A DNA stretch of 64,000 nucleotides. Origin: an uncultured Prevotella sp. Its GTDB lineage: Bacteria > Bacteroidota > Bacteroidia > Bacteroidales > Bacteroidaceae. Of the stretch, positions 52,253 through 61,547 are shown piece after piece. The notes under the pieces were generated by a model. It was not told where the DNA came from. It saw nothing but the letters and a program-made list of their open reading frames with translations, and searched no databases. Both the position numbers and the translations under genes were made by a program. The stretch is taken from positions 1 to 64,000 of the forward strand of contig CAJOCR010000001.1 in NCBI GenBank assembly GCA_905236755.1. Direction: 5' to 3'. Position 1 is the first letter of the stretch, and each line of letters starts with the position of its first letter.

Positions 52253-52512
52253 TTAGAATTACGAATTTGGAATTACGAGTTACGAATTAGTTGCCCTACG
52301 GGCAATTATGAGTTAGGAATTATGAATTTGGAATTACGAGTTACGAATTAGTTGCCCTACGGGCAATTATGAGTTAGGAGTTAGGAATTACGAAGTAATC
52401 ACTGACTGAGCGTTTGCTGTCAGCGAAGCTGGTGCAAACATAAAAGCGAAGGAAGTAATTATGAATTTGGAATTACGAAATTGAAATTAAAGATAAAAAG
52501 ATATATAATTAT
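52253..52512 (+). repeat. Repeat insertion inside the bat operon, with a 61-bp tandem duplication
   Basis: Two nearly identical 61-bp units (52256-52316 and 52317-52377) stand in tandem, each with the mini-hairpin TTGCCC-TAC-GGGCAA (52291-52305 and 52352-52366), followed by a partial third unit. Then comes a GACTGAGCGTTTGCTGTC stretch (inverse of the sequence at 18427-18445) and CATAAAAGCGAAGGAAGTAA, which resembles 2957-2976. There is no terminator-like U-tract, so the operon probably reads through. Confidence 0.85.
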
Positions 52513-55131
52513 ATGACAAGTTTAAGTCTGTTTGGGAATTCTAATCTTTTAAGAAGGATAGGGGCGAGACTATTGCTTCTTGTTATGGTAAGCATTATGC
52601 CTATGGGAATATTGGCGCAGACCATAACAGTAAGCGTACCGTCGCATGTGCAGGCTGGTGAGAATTTCCGTTTGTCATATACGGTGAATACTCAAGATGT
52701 AGATGATTTTAGAGCTGGTAACATACCATCGGCTCTTGAAGTATTGGCTGGTCCATATACCTCATCTCAGTCGAGTTTCCAGATGATAAACGGACATACA
52801 ACCAGTTCGTCAACAATAACCTTTACTTATACAATATATGCTTCGAAGAGTGGTTCATATACCATACCTGCAGCTCATGCTCTTGTTAATGGAAAGAGAA
52901 TAGCTTCGAAGCCTGCTAAGATTACTGTTACAGGACATGTAAGCAGCAACCATAACCCACAGATGCATGAGGATTATGGCTCTCAAGGTATGAGAAGTGC
53001 TGGGTCTATAATATCAGGTAAGGACCTTTTTATCAAGGTTAGTGCCAACAAACGAAGAGTTCATGAACAGGAGCCTATCTTGTTGACTTACAAGGTATAT
53101 ACACTCGTTGACCTATCACAACTTGAAGGTAAGATGCCTGATCTTACTGGTTTCCACACTCAAGAGGTAAAACTGCCACAACAAAAGTCGTTTCATGTTG
53201 AAAATGTTAATGGCAGAAACTACAGATGTGTTACCTGGAGCCAGTACGTGATGTATCCACAGATGACAGGTAAGCTTACCATACCAAGTATTACGTTTAA
53301 TGGTATTGTTATTCAGCAGAACAGAAATATCGACCCAATGGAGGCTTTCTTCAATGGTGGTTCGGGATATGTAGAGGTAAAACGTTCTATAAAAGCTCCT
53401 TCTATAGAGGTTCAGGTTGATCCTCTTCCTAAGCGTCCTGCAGGATTTTCTGGTGGAGTAGGTAAGTTACATATCTCTGCCCAGTTGAATAAGACTACTG
53501 TTAAGGCTGGTGACCCATTGCAGCTTCGTATTGTTGTAGGTGGTGTTGGTAACTTAAAACTTATCAAGCAACCTATTATAAACTTCCCAAAGGATTTTGA
53601 TAAATACGATCCAAAGGTTACAGACAAGACAAAACTCACTGCCAATGGTGTGGAGGGCAATATGATTTACGACTATCTTGTTGTGCCTCGTAATCAGGGT
53701 AAGTTTAAAATACCAGCTGTAGAGTTTACTTATTACGACACAGGTAGTAATGGTTATAAAACAATAAAGACACAGTCGTTTGAGGTTACTGTAGAGCCAG
53801 GTGATGGCACCAAATCGACAACTATAGAGAACTACGAGAAGGATACTGATATTCATCCTATCATGAGAGGAAAGGTTGAACTTAAAGATATAAATGAATT
53901 CTTCTTTGGTTCTGTAGGATATTGTGTTTGTTTGCTTCTACCTATAGTAATCTTTATTGTCTTGGCTATTCTTTTCCGCAAACGCGCTATGGATATGGCC
54001 GATGTTGTAAAGATGCGTGGTAAGAATGCTAACAAGGTAGCTACTAAGCGTTTACGTAAAGCATACAAACTGCTTACAGCAGGAAAGCAGGCTGAGTTCT
54101 ATGACGAGGTATTACGTGCTTTGTGGGGCTATGTAGGCGATAAACTCTCTATGCCTGTAGAAGCTCTGAATAGAGAAAACATTGAAGATAAGTTATACGC
54201 TCGTGATGTAAATGAGAAGACTATCAACACTTTTATTCAGGCTATTGATGAATGTGAGTTTGAACGTTATGCTCCTGGTGATGTTGCCGGAAATATGAAC
54301 AAGACATTAGATGCTGCTATGACAGCTATTATGGATATAGAGAATGTTATGAAGAAAGTGAAGAAGAATCGTAATCCTTACACAATGAAGAGTGTTGTAT
54401 TGTTGTTGATGATGCTTCTTCTGTCTGCCTCTTCCATGGCATCAACTACAAAGCAGAATGCTGATAATGAGTACTTAAAAGGAAACTATCAGCAGGCAGC
54501 TATTGACTATGAAGAATTATTGAAGCATGGCGCAAGTGCTGAGATATATTACAACTTAGGTAATGCTTATTTCCGTCAGGATAATATTACTAAGGCTGTG
54601 TTAAACTATGAGCGTGCCCTTATGCTTGATCCAGGAAACGACGACATAAGATTCAACCTTCAGTATGCTCGTAGTAAAACTATCGACAAAATAGCTAATG
54701 AGGATGAGGTGTTCTTTGTCACATGGTATAAGTCACTTGTTAACTTCACCTGTGTTGACAACTGGGCACGAACAGCTATTGTTTCTATCATTGCAGCTTT
54801 GTTGTTGTTCCTTGTGTATCTCTTCATGGAAAATATCAACATTAGAAAGGTTGGTTTCTTTGGCTCTGTAGTATTTGTTGTGTTGTTCTTATTCTCTAAT
54901 TTCTTTGCATGGCAACAGAAGAAGCAGTTTGAAAACAGAACAGGCGCTATTGTAATATCACCTGTTGTAAGTGTTAAGAAGACTCCTTCTGCACAGGCTG
55001 GCGAAGAATTTGTTATTCACGAGGGTACACGTGTTGATATTACCGACAAGAGCATGAAGCAATGGCGTGAAGTACGTACCGGAGATGGTCGTGAAGGCTG
55101 GATACCTGCTTCTGTAATAGAAGAAATTTAA
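52513..55131 (+). CDS. batD: BatD-BatE fusion protein
   Basis: This 872-residue protein joins two Bat proteins. Residues 1-37 are a signal peptide, then come BatD (oxygen-tolerance) beta domains (to about 450), a membrane segment (about 471-491) and a cytoplasmic helical region (to about 615). A second signal-like hydrophobic segment (MKSVVLLLMMLLLSASSMAS, from 625) starts the BatE part: TPR repeats (about 650-720), two membrane segments (about 752-800) and a C-terminal SH3b-like domain (about 815-872). In related genomes batD and batE are usually separate. ATG codons at 54349 and 54385 could still start BatE alone. No frameshift is seen. Confidence 0.88.
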   Translation: MTSLSLFGNSNLLRRIGARLLLLVMVSIMPMGILAQTITVSVPSHVQAGENFRLSYTVNTQDVDDFRAGNIPSALEVLAGPYTSSQSSFQMINGHTTSSSTITFTYTIYASKSGSYTIPAAHALVNGKRIASKPAKITVTGHVSSNHNPQMHEDYGSQGMRSAGSIISGKDLFIKVSANKRRVHEQEPILLTYKVYTLVDLSQLEGKMPDLTGFHTQEVKLPQQKSFHVENVNGRNYRCVTWSQYVMYPQMTGKLTIPSITFNGIVIQQNRNIDPMEAFFNGGSGYVEVKRSIKAPSIEVQVDPLPKRPAGFSGGVGKLHISAQLNKTTVKAGDPLQLRIVVGGVGNLKLIKQPIINFPKDFDKYDPKVTDKTKLTANGVEGNMIYDYLVVPRNQGKFKIPAVEFTYYDTGSNGYKTIKTQSFEVTVEPGDGTKSTTIENYEKDTDIHPIMRGKVELKDINEFFFGSVGYCVCLLLPIVIFIVLAILFRKRAMDMADVVKMRGKNANKVATKRLRKAYKLLTAGKQAEFYDEVLRALWGYVGDKLSMPVEALNRENIEDKLYARDVNEKTINTFIQAIDECEFERYAPGDVAGNMNKTLDAAMTAIMDIENVMKKVKKNRNPYTMKSVVLLLMMLLLSASSMASTTKQNADNEYLKGNYQQAAIDYEELLKHGASAEIYYNLGNAYFRQDNITKAVLNYERALMLDPGNDDIRFNLQYARSKTIDKIANEDEVFFVTWYKSLVNFTCVDNWARTAIVSIIAALLLFLVYLFMENINIRKVGFFGSVVFVVLFLFSNFFAWQQKKQFENRTGAIVISPVVSVKKTPSAQAGEEFVIHEGTRVDITDKSMKQWREVRTGDGREGWIPASVIEEI

Positions 55132-55158
55132 GATATAATCAGCGATAACAGAAAGAAT

Positions 55159-55833
55159 ATGTGGGTTAACGTGATAGATGACAATCTGTTTCCTTTGATG
55201 AACGGAAGCGACAACTTGTATCTTGATAGTGTTATGGCGACCTTTACTTCGGCATACACATGGATACCTTTGTACCTTTCACTCGTGTTTCTTGTAATAA
55301 GAAACAATGAGACAATGCGTCAGATATTGATGATTCTATTCTTTGCTGTAGTTGCTGTTTTGCTTTCTGGAGGTATTGACGACGCTATTATCAAACCATT
55401 GGTAATGCGTATTCGTCCTTTAAACGAACCTCTGCTTGGGCTATCTGTTGATACTGTGAATGGAGTTACGGAAAAAAGTTTTAGTTTCTTCTCTGCTCAT
55501 AGTGCCAACACCTTTGCCATAGCAACGTTTATAGGTTTGTTGGTTAGAAGCAATATGCTGACTTGTATCATGTATGGCTGGGCTATGCTCAATGCCATTA
55601 CACGAGTGTATCTAGGTGTTCATTACCCAACTGATATTCTTGTAGGAATGGTATGGGGCTGCGTTATGGGTTGTATTAGTTATATTGCTTATAATTATGT
55701 TTTTTATAAGCATTCACCAAGAATAAATTATATTTCATCTCAATATACAAAAACAGGATATAGCTATGGTGATATAGACTTTGTGATTTCTATCATGGCG
55801 TTTACTGTGGCTATGGTAACTATATTTTTTTAA
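55159..55833 (+). CDS. PAP2-family membrane phosphatase
   Basis: The 224-residue protein has about six membrane segments and the three PAP2 signatures: KPLVMRIRP (KxxxxxxRP), FSAHSAN (xSxH, with Ala after Ser) and RVYLGVHYPTD (SRxxxxxHxxxD type). These give an intact acid-phosphatase site, likely facing the periplasm. Candidate substrates are undecaprenyl pyrophosphate or phosphatidylglycerol phosphate; sequence cannot choose. The spacing to queA is two bases. Confidence 0.88.
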   Translation: MWVNVIDDNLFPLMNGSDNLYLDSVMATFTSAYTWIPLYLSLVFLVIRNNETMRQILMILFFAVVAVLLSGGIDDAIIKPLVMRIRPLNEPLLGLSVDTVNGVTEKSFSFFSAHSANTFAIATFIGLLVRSNMLTCIMYGWAMLNAITRVYLGVHYPTDILVGMVWGCVMGCISYIAYNYVFYKHSPRINYISSQYTKTGYSYGDIDFVISIMAFTVAMVTIFF

Positions 55834-55835
55834 AA

Positions 55836-57110
55836 ATGGATACAAAACATATTAAGATTAGTGATTACAATTATGATCTGCCTGACGAGCGAATTGCGAA
55901 ATTCCCTCTTGTTCAGCGTGACCATTCAAAACTTCTTCTCTATAAACATGGAGAAATAAGCGATGATATATTTTATAATCTTCCTAAATACTTGCCTGAA
56001 GGTGCTCTTATGGTTTTTAACAACACACGAGTTATTCAGGCTCGTTTGCACTTTAGAAAAGAGACAGGTGCCTTGATAGAAGTATTTCTTATGGAACCAG
56101 CTCAGCCAACTGATTATGAACTGATGTTCCAGACAGCAGGTCATTGCTCATGGCTTTGCATGATTGGTAATCTGAAGAAATGGAAAGAGGGTTCGCTTGT
56201 ACGTGAATTTGAAATCAAGGGACATAAATTTTCATTGAAGGCTACTCTCCGTAGAGGTGATGAGCTAAGTGATGAACAGAAAAAACTCACAGCTCATTCT
56301 GGTGGCACTAACTATTGGGTGGATTTTGATTGGGATACTGATAAGGTAAGTTTTGCCGAGATTCTTGAAACGGTAGGTGAATTGCCTATTCCTCCATATT
56401 TGAATCGCGAAACCCAGGAGAGTGACAAGACAACATATCAAACTGTATATAGCAAGATAAAGGGTAGTGTGGCAGCTCCAACAGCAGGTCTGCATTTTAC
56501 CGACGATGTGCTGTCTGCTCTTGATAAGCATGGTGTTATTCGTGATGAGGTAACTCTTCATGTCGGTGCAGGTACTTTTAAACCTGTTAAGAGTGAAGAG
56601 ATTGAAGGTCATGAGATGCACACTGAATATGTTGTTGTTCATCGTCATACCTTTGAACGCCTTCTTGCAAATAACTGTAGCGCTATTGCAGTTGGTACTA
56701 CTTCTGTGCGTACACTTGAGAGTTTATATTATATGGGTGTATATCTTGAGACTCATCCTGATGCAAATGAAGAGGATTTGCATGTTAATCAGTGGGATCC
56801 TTATGATAATGAAAGAGATGGAAAAATTGCCGAAGGCATTACTGCCATGAAGGCAATACAGAATATCCTTGATTATCTTGACAGAAATAATCTTGAGGCT
56901 TTGCATAGTTCAACACAGATTATTATTGCTCCAGGCTATGAATACAAGATAGTAAAGATGCTTGTTACAAATTTCCATCAGCCACAGAGTACATTGCTTT
57001 TGTTGGTTAGTGCTTTCTTGAAAGGCGACTGGAAAAAGGTTTATGATTATGCTTTGGCTCACGACTTCCGTTTTTTGAGCTATGGCGACAGTAATTTATT
57101 GATTCCTTAA
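55836..57110 (+). CDS. queA: QueA, SAM:tRNA ribosyltransferase-isomerase
   Basis: QueA transfers and rearranges the ribosyl moiety of SAM onto preQ1 in tRNA to form epoxyqueuosine. The 424-residue protein is longer than the E. coli enzyme (356), the long form typical of Bacteroidetes. It has [20 protein letters not shown] near the start, [11 protein letters not shown], the hallmark [11 protein letters not shown] segment near residue 212, [10 protein letters not shown], and [17 protein letters not shown] near the end. Other queuosine genes are not in the window. Confidence 0.95.
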   Translation: MDTKHIKISDYNYDLPDERIAKFPLVQRDHSKLLLYKHGEISDDIFYNLPKYLPEGALMVFNNTRVIQARLHFRKETGALIEVFLMEPAQPTDYELMFQTAGHCSWLCMIGNLKKWKEGSLVREFEIKGHKFSLKATLRRGDELSDEQKKLTAHSGGTNYWVDFDWDTDKVSFAEILETVGELPIPPYLNRETQESDKTTYQTVYSKIKGSVAAPTAGLHFTDDVLSALDKHGVIRDEVTLHVGAGTFKPVKSEEIEGHEMHTEYVVVHRHTFERLLANNCSAIAVGTTSVRTLESLYYMGVYLETHPDANEEDLHVNQWDPYDNERDGKIAEGITAMKAIQNILDYLDRNNLEALHSSTQIIIAPGYEYKIVKMLVTNFHQPQSTLLLLVSAFLKGDWKKVYDYALAHDFRFLSYGDSNLLIP

Positions 57111-57123
57111 AGACAAAATTAAA

Positions 57124-58281
57124 ATGAAAATAGGAGATAAAGTAAGATTCCTTAGTGAGTCGGGTGGTGGTGTCATTGCTGGCTTCCAGGGAAACAAGAT
57201 AGTTTTGGTTGAGGATGCTGATGGCTTTCAGATTCCTACACCTATCAATGATGTTGTCGTAGTGGAACAGGATGACTATTCCATGGGTAAGATGATTTCT
57301 GAGAAGATGGATAAAAAAGAGAAGGCCGATGCTCATGCACAGACAGAACTACGGGACGACAGCCGTAGTGTAAAATCATTGCTTAGTGATGGTATGGACG
57401 ATGAAGCCATGGCTTACGATGTTGACGACTTTGATCCAGCCGATAAGGAAATCACTTTTAAAGCACCTGTTGAGGAACGCCGTGGCGGTAATCAACTTAA
57501 TGTGTATCTTGCTTTCGTTCCTGTTGATATTAAGGAAGTTACCAATACTCGTTTCGAGGCTTTCTTAGTCAATGATAGCAACTATTACATGCAGTTTACT
57601 TATCTTGCTGCAGAGGGAAATAGTTGGAATCTGCGTTATCAGGGCGAAGTAGAGCCAAACACCAAGCTCTTCATTGAAGAATTTGGTCGTGATCAGCTAA
57701 ACGATTTGGGGCGTGTAGCAGTTCAGCTCATAGCCTATAAGCGCGACAAGAACTTCATCATTAAGCCAAGCGTTGATGTTCAGTTCAGAATTGACCCTGT
57801 GAAGTTCTATAAGCTTCACACATTTCAAGACAATCAGTTTTTTGAAACACCAGCTCTGCTGTATAATATTGTTGTCAATGATGTTCCTGCAAAGCCATTG
57901 GTTATTGATGCCAAGGCTATGAAAAATCAGCTTTATAAATCGTCTGACAGCAGTAAAAAAGACGCTAAGAAGGTGATAACTAAGCGTAAAGGCGATGAGG
58001 ATGTAGAGGTCGTTGACCTTCACGCCGACTCTCTTCTTGACACCACTCAGGGCATGCAGTCAATCGATATACTGAATTATCAGATGGAGAAGTTCCGTGA
58101 GAAGTTGGCTGAGTTTGCCAATAAGAAGGGGCAGAAGATTGTGTTTATTCATGGCAAGGGCGAAGGTGTTCTTCGTCGTGCTATAATAAACGAGCTAAAT
58201 TATCGTTATAAGAAATATACATATCAAGACGCCAGTTTCCAGGAATATGGTTATGGTGCAACACAAGTTACTATAAAATAG
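57124..58281 (+). CDS. DUF2027 protein with C-terminal Smr domain
   Basis: The 385-residue protein starts with a small beta-barrel ([20 protein letters not shown], about 1-45), followed by a linker, the DUF2027 beta-sandwich (about 115-265; [20 protein letters not shown]) and a C-terminal Smr domain (about 300-385; [14 protein letters not shown]). Smr domains are nucleases acting on DNA or on RNA at collided ribosomes; the HGKG motif here fits the active family. The normal partner MutS2 is not adjacent. The gene lies 13 bases after queA and four before nadE. Confidence 0.88.
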   Translation: MKIGDKVRFLSESGGGVIAGFQGNKIVLVEDADGFQIPTPINDVVVVEQDDYSMGKMISEKMDKKEKADAHAQTELRDDSRSVKSLLSDGMDDEAMAYDVDDFDPADKEITFKAPVEERRGGNQLNVYLAFVPVDIKEVTNTRFEAFLVNDSNYYMQFTYLAAEGNSWNLRYQGEVEPNTKLFIEEFGRDQLNDLGRVAVQLIAYKRDKNFIIKPSVDVQFRIDPVKFYKLHTFQDNQFFETPALLYNIVVNDVPAKPLVIDAKAMKNQLYKSSDSSKKDAKKVITKRKGDEDVEVVDLHADSLLDTTQGMQSIDILNYQMEKFREKLAEFANKKGQKIVFIHGKGEGVLRRAIINELNYRYKKYTYQDASFQEYGYGATQVTIK

Positions 58282-58285
58282 TATT

Positions 58286-60238
58286 ATGAATTACGGATTT
58301 ATCAAAGTAGCGTCTGCTGTTCCTTCTGTTAAGGTTGGCGATGTAAAATACAATGTAGAGCGAATAGAAAATCTCATTGTTCAGGCTGAGGGTAAAGGTG
58401 TGGAAATAATTGTTTTTCCAGAACTTTCGCTTACGGGTTATTCTTGTCAGGATCTGTTCCGTCAAGAGTTACTTCTTGATACTGTTGATAGTGCTGTGAT
58501 GATGCTGCTTGAGTTTACCCGTAAACTTGATATTATTTCTATTATTGGTTTGCCTGTTGTTGCTGGCGACTTATTGTTGAATGCAGCTGTTGTTATTCAG
58601 CAAGGTAAGGTTCTTGGTATAGTTCCAAAGACTTACCTGCCTAACTATGCCGAGTTTTACGAGAAGCGCTGGTTTGCTTCTTCTCAGGACTTGCGCGATA
58701 CCGTTGTTCGTTTTGCTGGGCATCAGGTAAATATTTATCCTGATCCACAGATCTTTACTACCGCATCAGGCATTCAGTTTGGTATTGAGATTTGTGAAGA
58801 TGTGTGGGCACCTGCTCCTCCAAGCAACCGTTTGGCTATTGCAGGTGCAGAACTTATCTTTAACCTATCGGCAACCGATGAGCTTATTGGTAAACACAAT
58901 TATCTTAAGAGTCTGCTTTCTCAGCAGAGTGCACGCACCATGACAGGCTATATCTATAGTAGCTGTGGTTTTGGTGAGAGTACTCAGGATGTTGTTTATG
59001 GCGGTAATGCTTTAATTTACGAGAATGGTACTCTGCTTGCCGATTCTCAGCGTTTCTCTCTTGACGAACAGATGAGCATTGCTCAGATTGATGTTGAGAA
59101 ACTTCGTTCGGAGCGCAGAACAAACTCTACCTATGTTAATGCACAGCGAAACATAAAGTATTCTCTTCTCAACTCAGGTGCTGATATTCACATTATTCAG
59201 TGTATGATGCCTGAAAACAATCGTGAGTTTAAACTTGAGAGAGACATTGATGCTCATCCTTTCATCCCTAAGAGTGAGGACATGGAAGCCAGCTGTGAAG
59301 AGATTTTCAACATTCAGGTTATGGGCCTTGCCAAGCGCATGGTACATACTCATTGCAAGTCTGTTGTTATAGGCATCAGCGGTGGTCTTGACTCAACTTT
59401 GGCTCTGCTTGTTTGCGTTAAGACCTTTGACCGTTTGAAACTCGATCGCAAAGGTATTGTAGGTGTTACCATGCCAGGCTTCGGTACTACCGACCGTACA
59501 TACAACAACGCCATCGACCTTATGAAGGCTCTGGGTGTAACTATTCGTGAGATAAGCATTGCCAAGAGTGTTACTCAGCATTTTGAAGACATCGACCACG
59601 ATATTAATGTTCATGATGTGACCTACGAAAACGGTCAGGCTCGTGAGCGTACCCAGATTCTAATGGATTTGAGTAATAAGGTTGGTGGTATGGTTATAGG
59701 TACAGGCGACCTTAGTGAGCTTGCTTTGGGATGGGCAACATATAATGGCGACCACATGTCTATGTATGGTGTTAACTGCTCTATACCAAAGACTCTTATC
59801 AAATATCTTGTTCGCTATGTTGCTTCGGCAAGTGATGCTGAAACGAGCCGAATTCTCAACGATGTGATAGATACTCCAATCTCACCAGAACTTATCCCTG
59901 CTGAGGAAGATGGAAGTATAAAGCAGAAGACAGAGGATCTTGTTGGTCCATACGACCTTCACGATTTCTTCCTTTATTATTTCCTTAGGTTTGGTTTCCG
60001 TCCACGTAAGATATATCTGTTGGCACGAAAGGCCTTCACTTTTGATGAGTTCGATGACGAGACTATAAAGAAGTGGCTTCGTACATTCTGTCGTCGATTC
60101 TTCATGCAGCAGTTCAAACGCAGCTGTTTGCCTGATGGTCCTAAGGTGGGAAGTGTTAGTCTGTCTCCACGTGGTGACTGGCGAATGCCTTCAGATGCCG
60201 TCAGTGACCTTTGGTTGGCAGAGTGCGATCAGTTGTAA
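58286..60238 (+). CDS. nadE: Glutamine-dependent NAD+ synthetase
   Basis: NadE makes NAD+ from deamido-NAD+, ATP and glutamine. The 650-residue protein has an N-terminal nitrilase-type glutaminase with the triad E46 (FPELSLTGY), K115 (PKTYLPNY) and C170 (GIEICEDVW), and a C-terminal synthetase with the P-loop GISGGLDST near 363-371 and GTGDLSELALGW. Ammonia passes between the domains through a tunnel in this family. With nadC it represents the de novo NAD pathway in this window. It precedes the porin by 22 bases. Confidence 0.96.
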   Translation: MNYGFIKVASAVPSVKVGDVKYNVERIENLIVQAEGKGVEIIVFPELSLTGYSCQDLFRQELLLDTVDSAVMMLLEFTRKLDIISIIGLPVVAGDLLLNAAVVIQQGKVLGIVPKTYLPNYAEFYEKRWFASSQDLRDTVVRFAGHQVNIYPDPQIFTTASGIQFGIEICEDVWAPAPPSNRLAIAGAELIFNLSATDELIGKHNYLKSLLSQQSARTMTGYIYSSCGFGESTQDVVYGGNALIYENGTLLADSQRFSLDEQMSIAQIDVEKLRSERRTNSTYVNAQRNIKYSLLNSGADIHIIQCMMPENNREFKLERDIDAHPFIPKSEDMEASCEEIFNIQVMGLAKRMVHTHCKSVVIGISGGLDSTLALLVCVKTFDRLKLDRKGIVGVTMPGFGTTDRTYNNAIDLMKALGVTIREISIAKSVTQHFEDIDHDINVHDVTYENGQARERTQILMDLSNKVGGMVIGTGDLSELALGWATYNGDHMSMYGVNCSIPKTLIKYLVRYVASASDAETSRILNDVIDTPISPELIPAEEDGSIKQKTEDLVGPYDLHDFFLYYFLRFGFRPRKIYLLARKAFTFDEFDDETIKKWLRTFCRRFFMQQFKRSCLPDGPKVGSVSLSPRGDWRMPSDAVSDLWLAECDQL

Positions 60239-60260
60239 TTCATAAACTCACAATAATCTT

Positions 60261-61379
60261 ATGAAAAATATTTTTATCGCAGCTATGATGCTCATGACAG
60301 TCATGGGTGTCAATGCACAAGAGAAAAAGCCTTGGATTAATAATGTAAAGCTTTCTGGTTATGGCATGGTACAGTATCAGGCAAGTAATCAGGAAGGTGC
60401 AGAAAAGAATTCTTTTAACCTTCGTATGCTTCGTCTTTCTTTGGATGGTCGCATCCTTGACGATTTCTATTGGAAGGCACAGATCCAGTTTAATGGTAAC
60501 ACCTCTACATTAGGTTCTTCACCACGTGTCGTTGACCTCTTTGCAGAGTGGCAGAAATATGAATTCCTGCGTGTTAAGGCTGGTCAGTTCAAGCGTCCTT
60601 TCACCTTTGAAAACCCTATGCACCCAGTTGACCAGGGCTTTATGAGCTACTCACAGAACGTTACTAAGTTGGCTGGTTTCAGCGATCGTGCTGGTGGTCA
60701 CGCAAGCAATGGTCGTGATATCGGTGTTCAGGTTCAGGGTGATTTCCTTAAGAATGCCAACGGCCGCAACCTCGTTCACTATCAGGTAGGCGTGTTCAAT
60801 GGTCAGGGCATCAATGTTGCTGATGTTGATCAGAGAAAAGACGTTATCGGTGGTGTATGGGTAATGCCTGTTCCTGGCATGCGTATTGGTGCTTTCGGTT
60901 GGGAAGGTACTTATGCTCGTGGAATATGGACAGAGGATGGTGCTAAACAAATTGGTGTGCGCTCACTTCCACAGCATCGTTATGCTTTCTCTGGCGAATA
61001 CAAGGCTAACGACTGGACATTCCGTACAGAGTATATTCACTCAACAGGCGAAGCCTTTGCAAAGAGTTTGAACAACACTAATGATGCATCAAGTAAGAAT
61101 TCTGTAGTAAACGAAGCATTAGGTAATAAGGCTGATGGTTTCTATGCTCTTGCCATTGCGCCAGTTGTTAAGAACAAGGTTCATGTTAAGGCTCGTTACG
61201 ATCTCTATCGTCCAAAGGCAGAGTGGACTTCAAGCAAGACACAGTACGAACTTGGTGCTGACTATCTCTTCCACAAGAACTTCCAGATCAATGTTGAGTA
61301 TGCTCGTGTCAACGACCGCAGTTTAGCAACAAGCCACAACTACAATGTGTTTGATGTAGAAGTCGATTTTCGATTCTAA
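60261..61379 (+). CDS. OprO/OprP-type outer-membrane porin
   Basis: The 372-residue protein has a signal peptide (MKNIFIAAMMLMTVMGVNA) and a repeated pattern of alternating strands typical of a beta-barrel, ending in a C-terminal phenylalanine (VDFRF) that favours BAM-dependent insertion. The segment LRMLRLSLDGRILDDFYWKA and AGQFKRPFTFENP fit the phosphate-selective porin O/P family (Pfam Porin_O_P). Real substrate is unknown; Bacteroidetes members are often annotated as general porins. A clear terminator follows. Confidence 0.88.
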   Translation: MKNIFIAAMMLMTVMGVNAQEKKPWINNVKLSGYGMVQYQASNQEGAEKNSFNLRMLRLSLDGRILDDFYWKAQIQFNGNTSTLGSSPRVVDLFAEWQKYEFLRVKAGQFKRPFTFENPMHPVDQGFMSYSQNVTKLAGFSDRAGGHASNGRDIGVQVQGDFLKNANGRNLVHYQVGVFNGQGINVADVDQRKDVIGGVWVMPVPGMRIGAFGWEGTYARGIWTEDGAKQIGVRSLPQHRYAFSGEYKANDWTFRTEYIHSTGEAFAKSLNNTNDASSKNSVVNEALGNKADGFYALAIAPVVKNKVHVKARYDLYRPKAEWTSSKTQYELGADYLFHKNFQINVEYARVNDRSLATSHNYNVFDVEVDFRF

Positions 61380-61495
61380 TATTCTTTACAAGTATTGAAT
61401 ATTGATCAATATAAACGGATTATAGACTCATTATAAAGGAATTATAGAGTCAGTAAAAACTCTGTTTGCAGAATTTTTTATTACAATATAAAAAT

Positions 61496-61526
61496 AATCC
61501 CCAGACATACGACATGTCTGGGGATT
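61496..61526 (-). terminator. Bidirectional terminator between porin and pyk
   Basis: A perfect 13-bp stem AATCCCCAGACAT/ATGTCTGGGGATT (61496-61508 with 61514-61526) with a 5-base loop lies between convergent genes. On the minus strand it runs into ATTTTTAT, serving pyk best; an A-rich tract precedes it on the plus strand. Confidence 0.88.
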
Positions 61527-61547
61527 GCTATATAGAAGCATAAAAGT

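Noticed and set aside
52256..52377. 61-bp tandem repeat as a CRISPR array
   Set aside because: Only two units with no variable spacers between conserved repeats and no cas genes.
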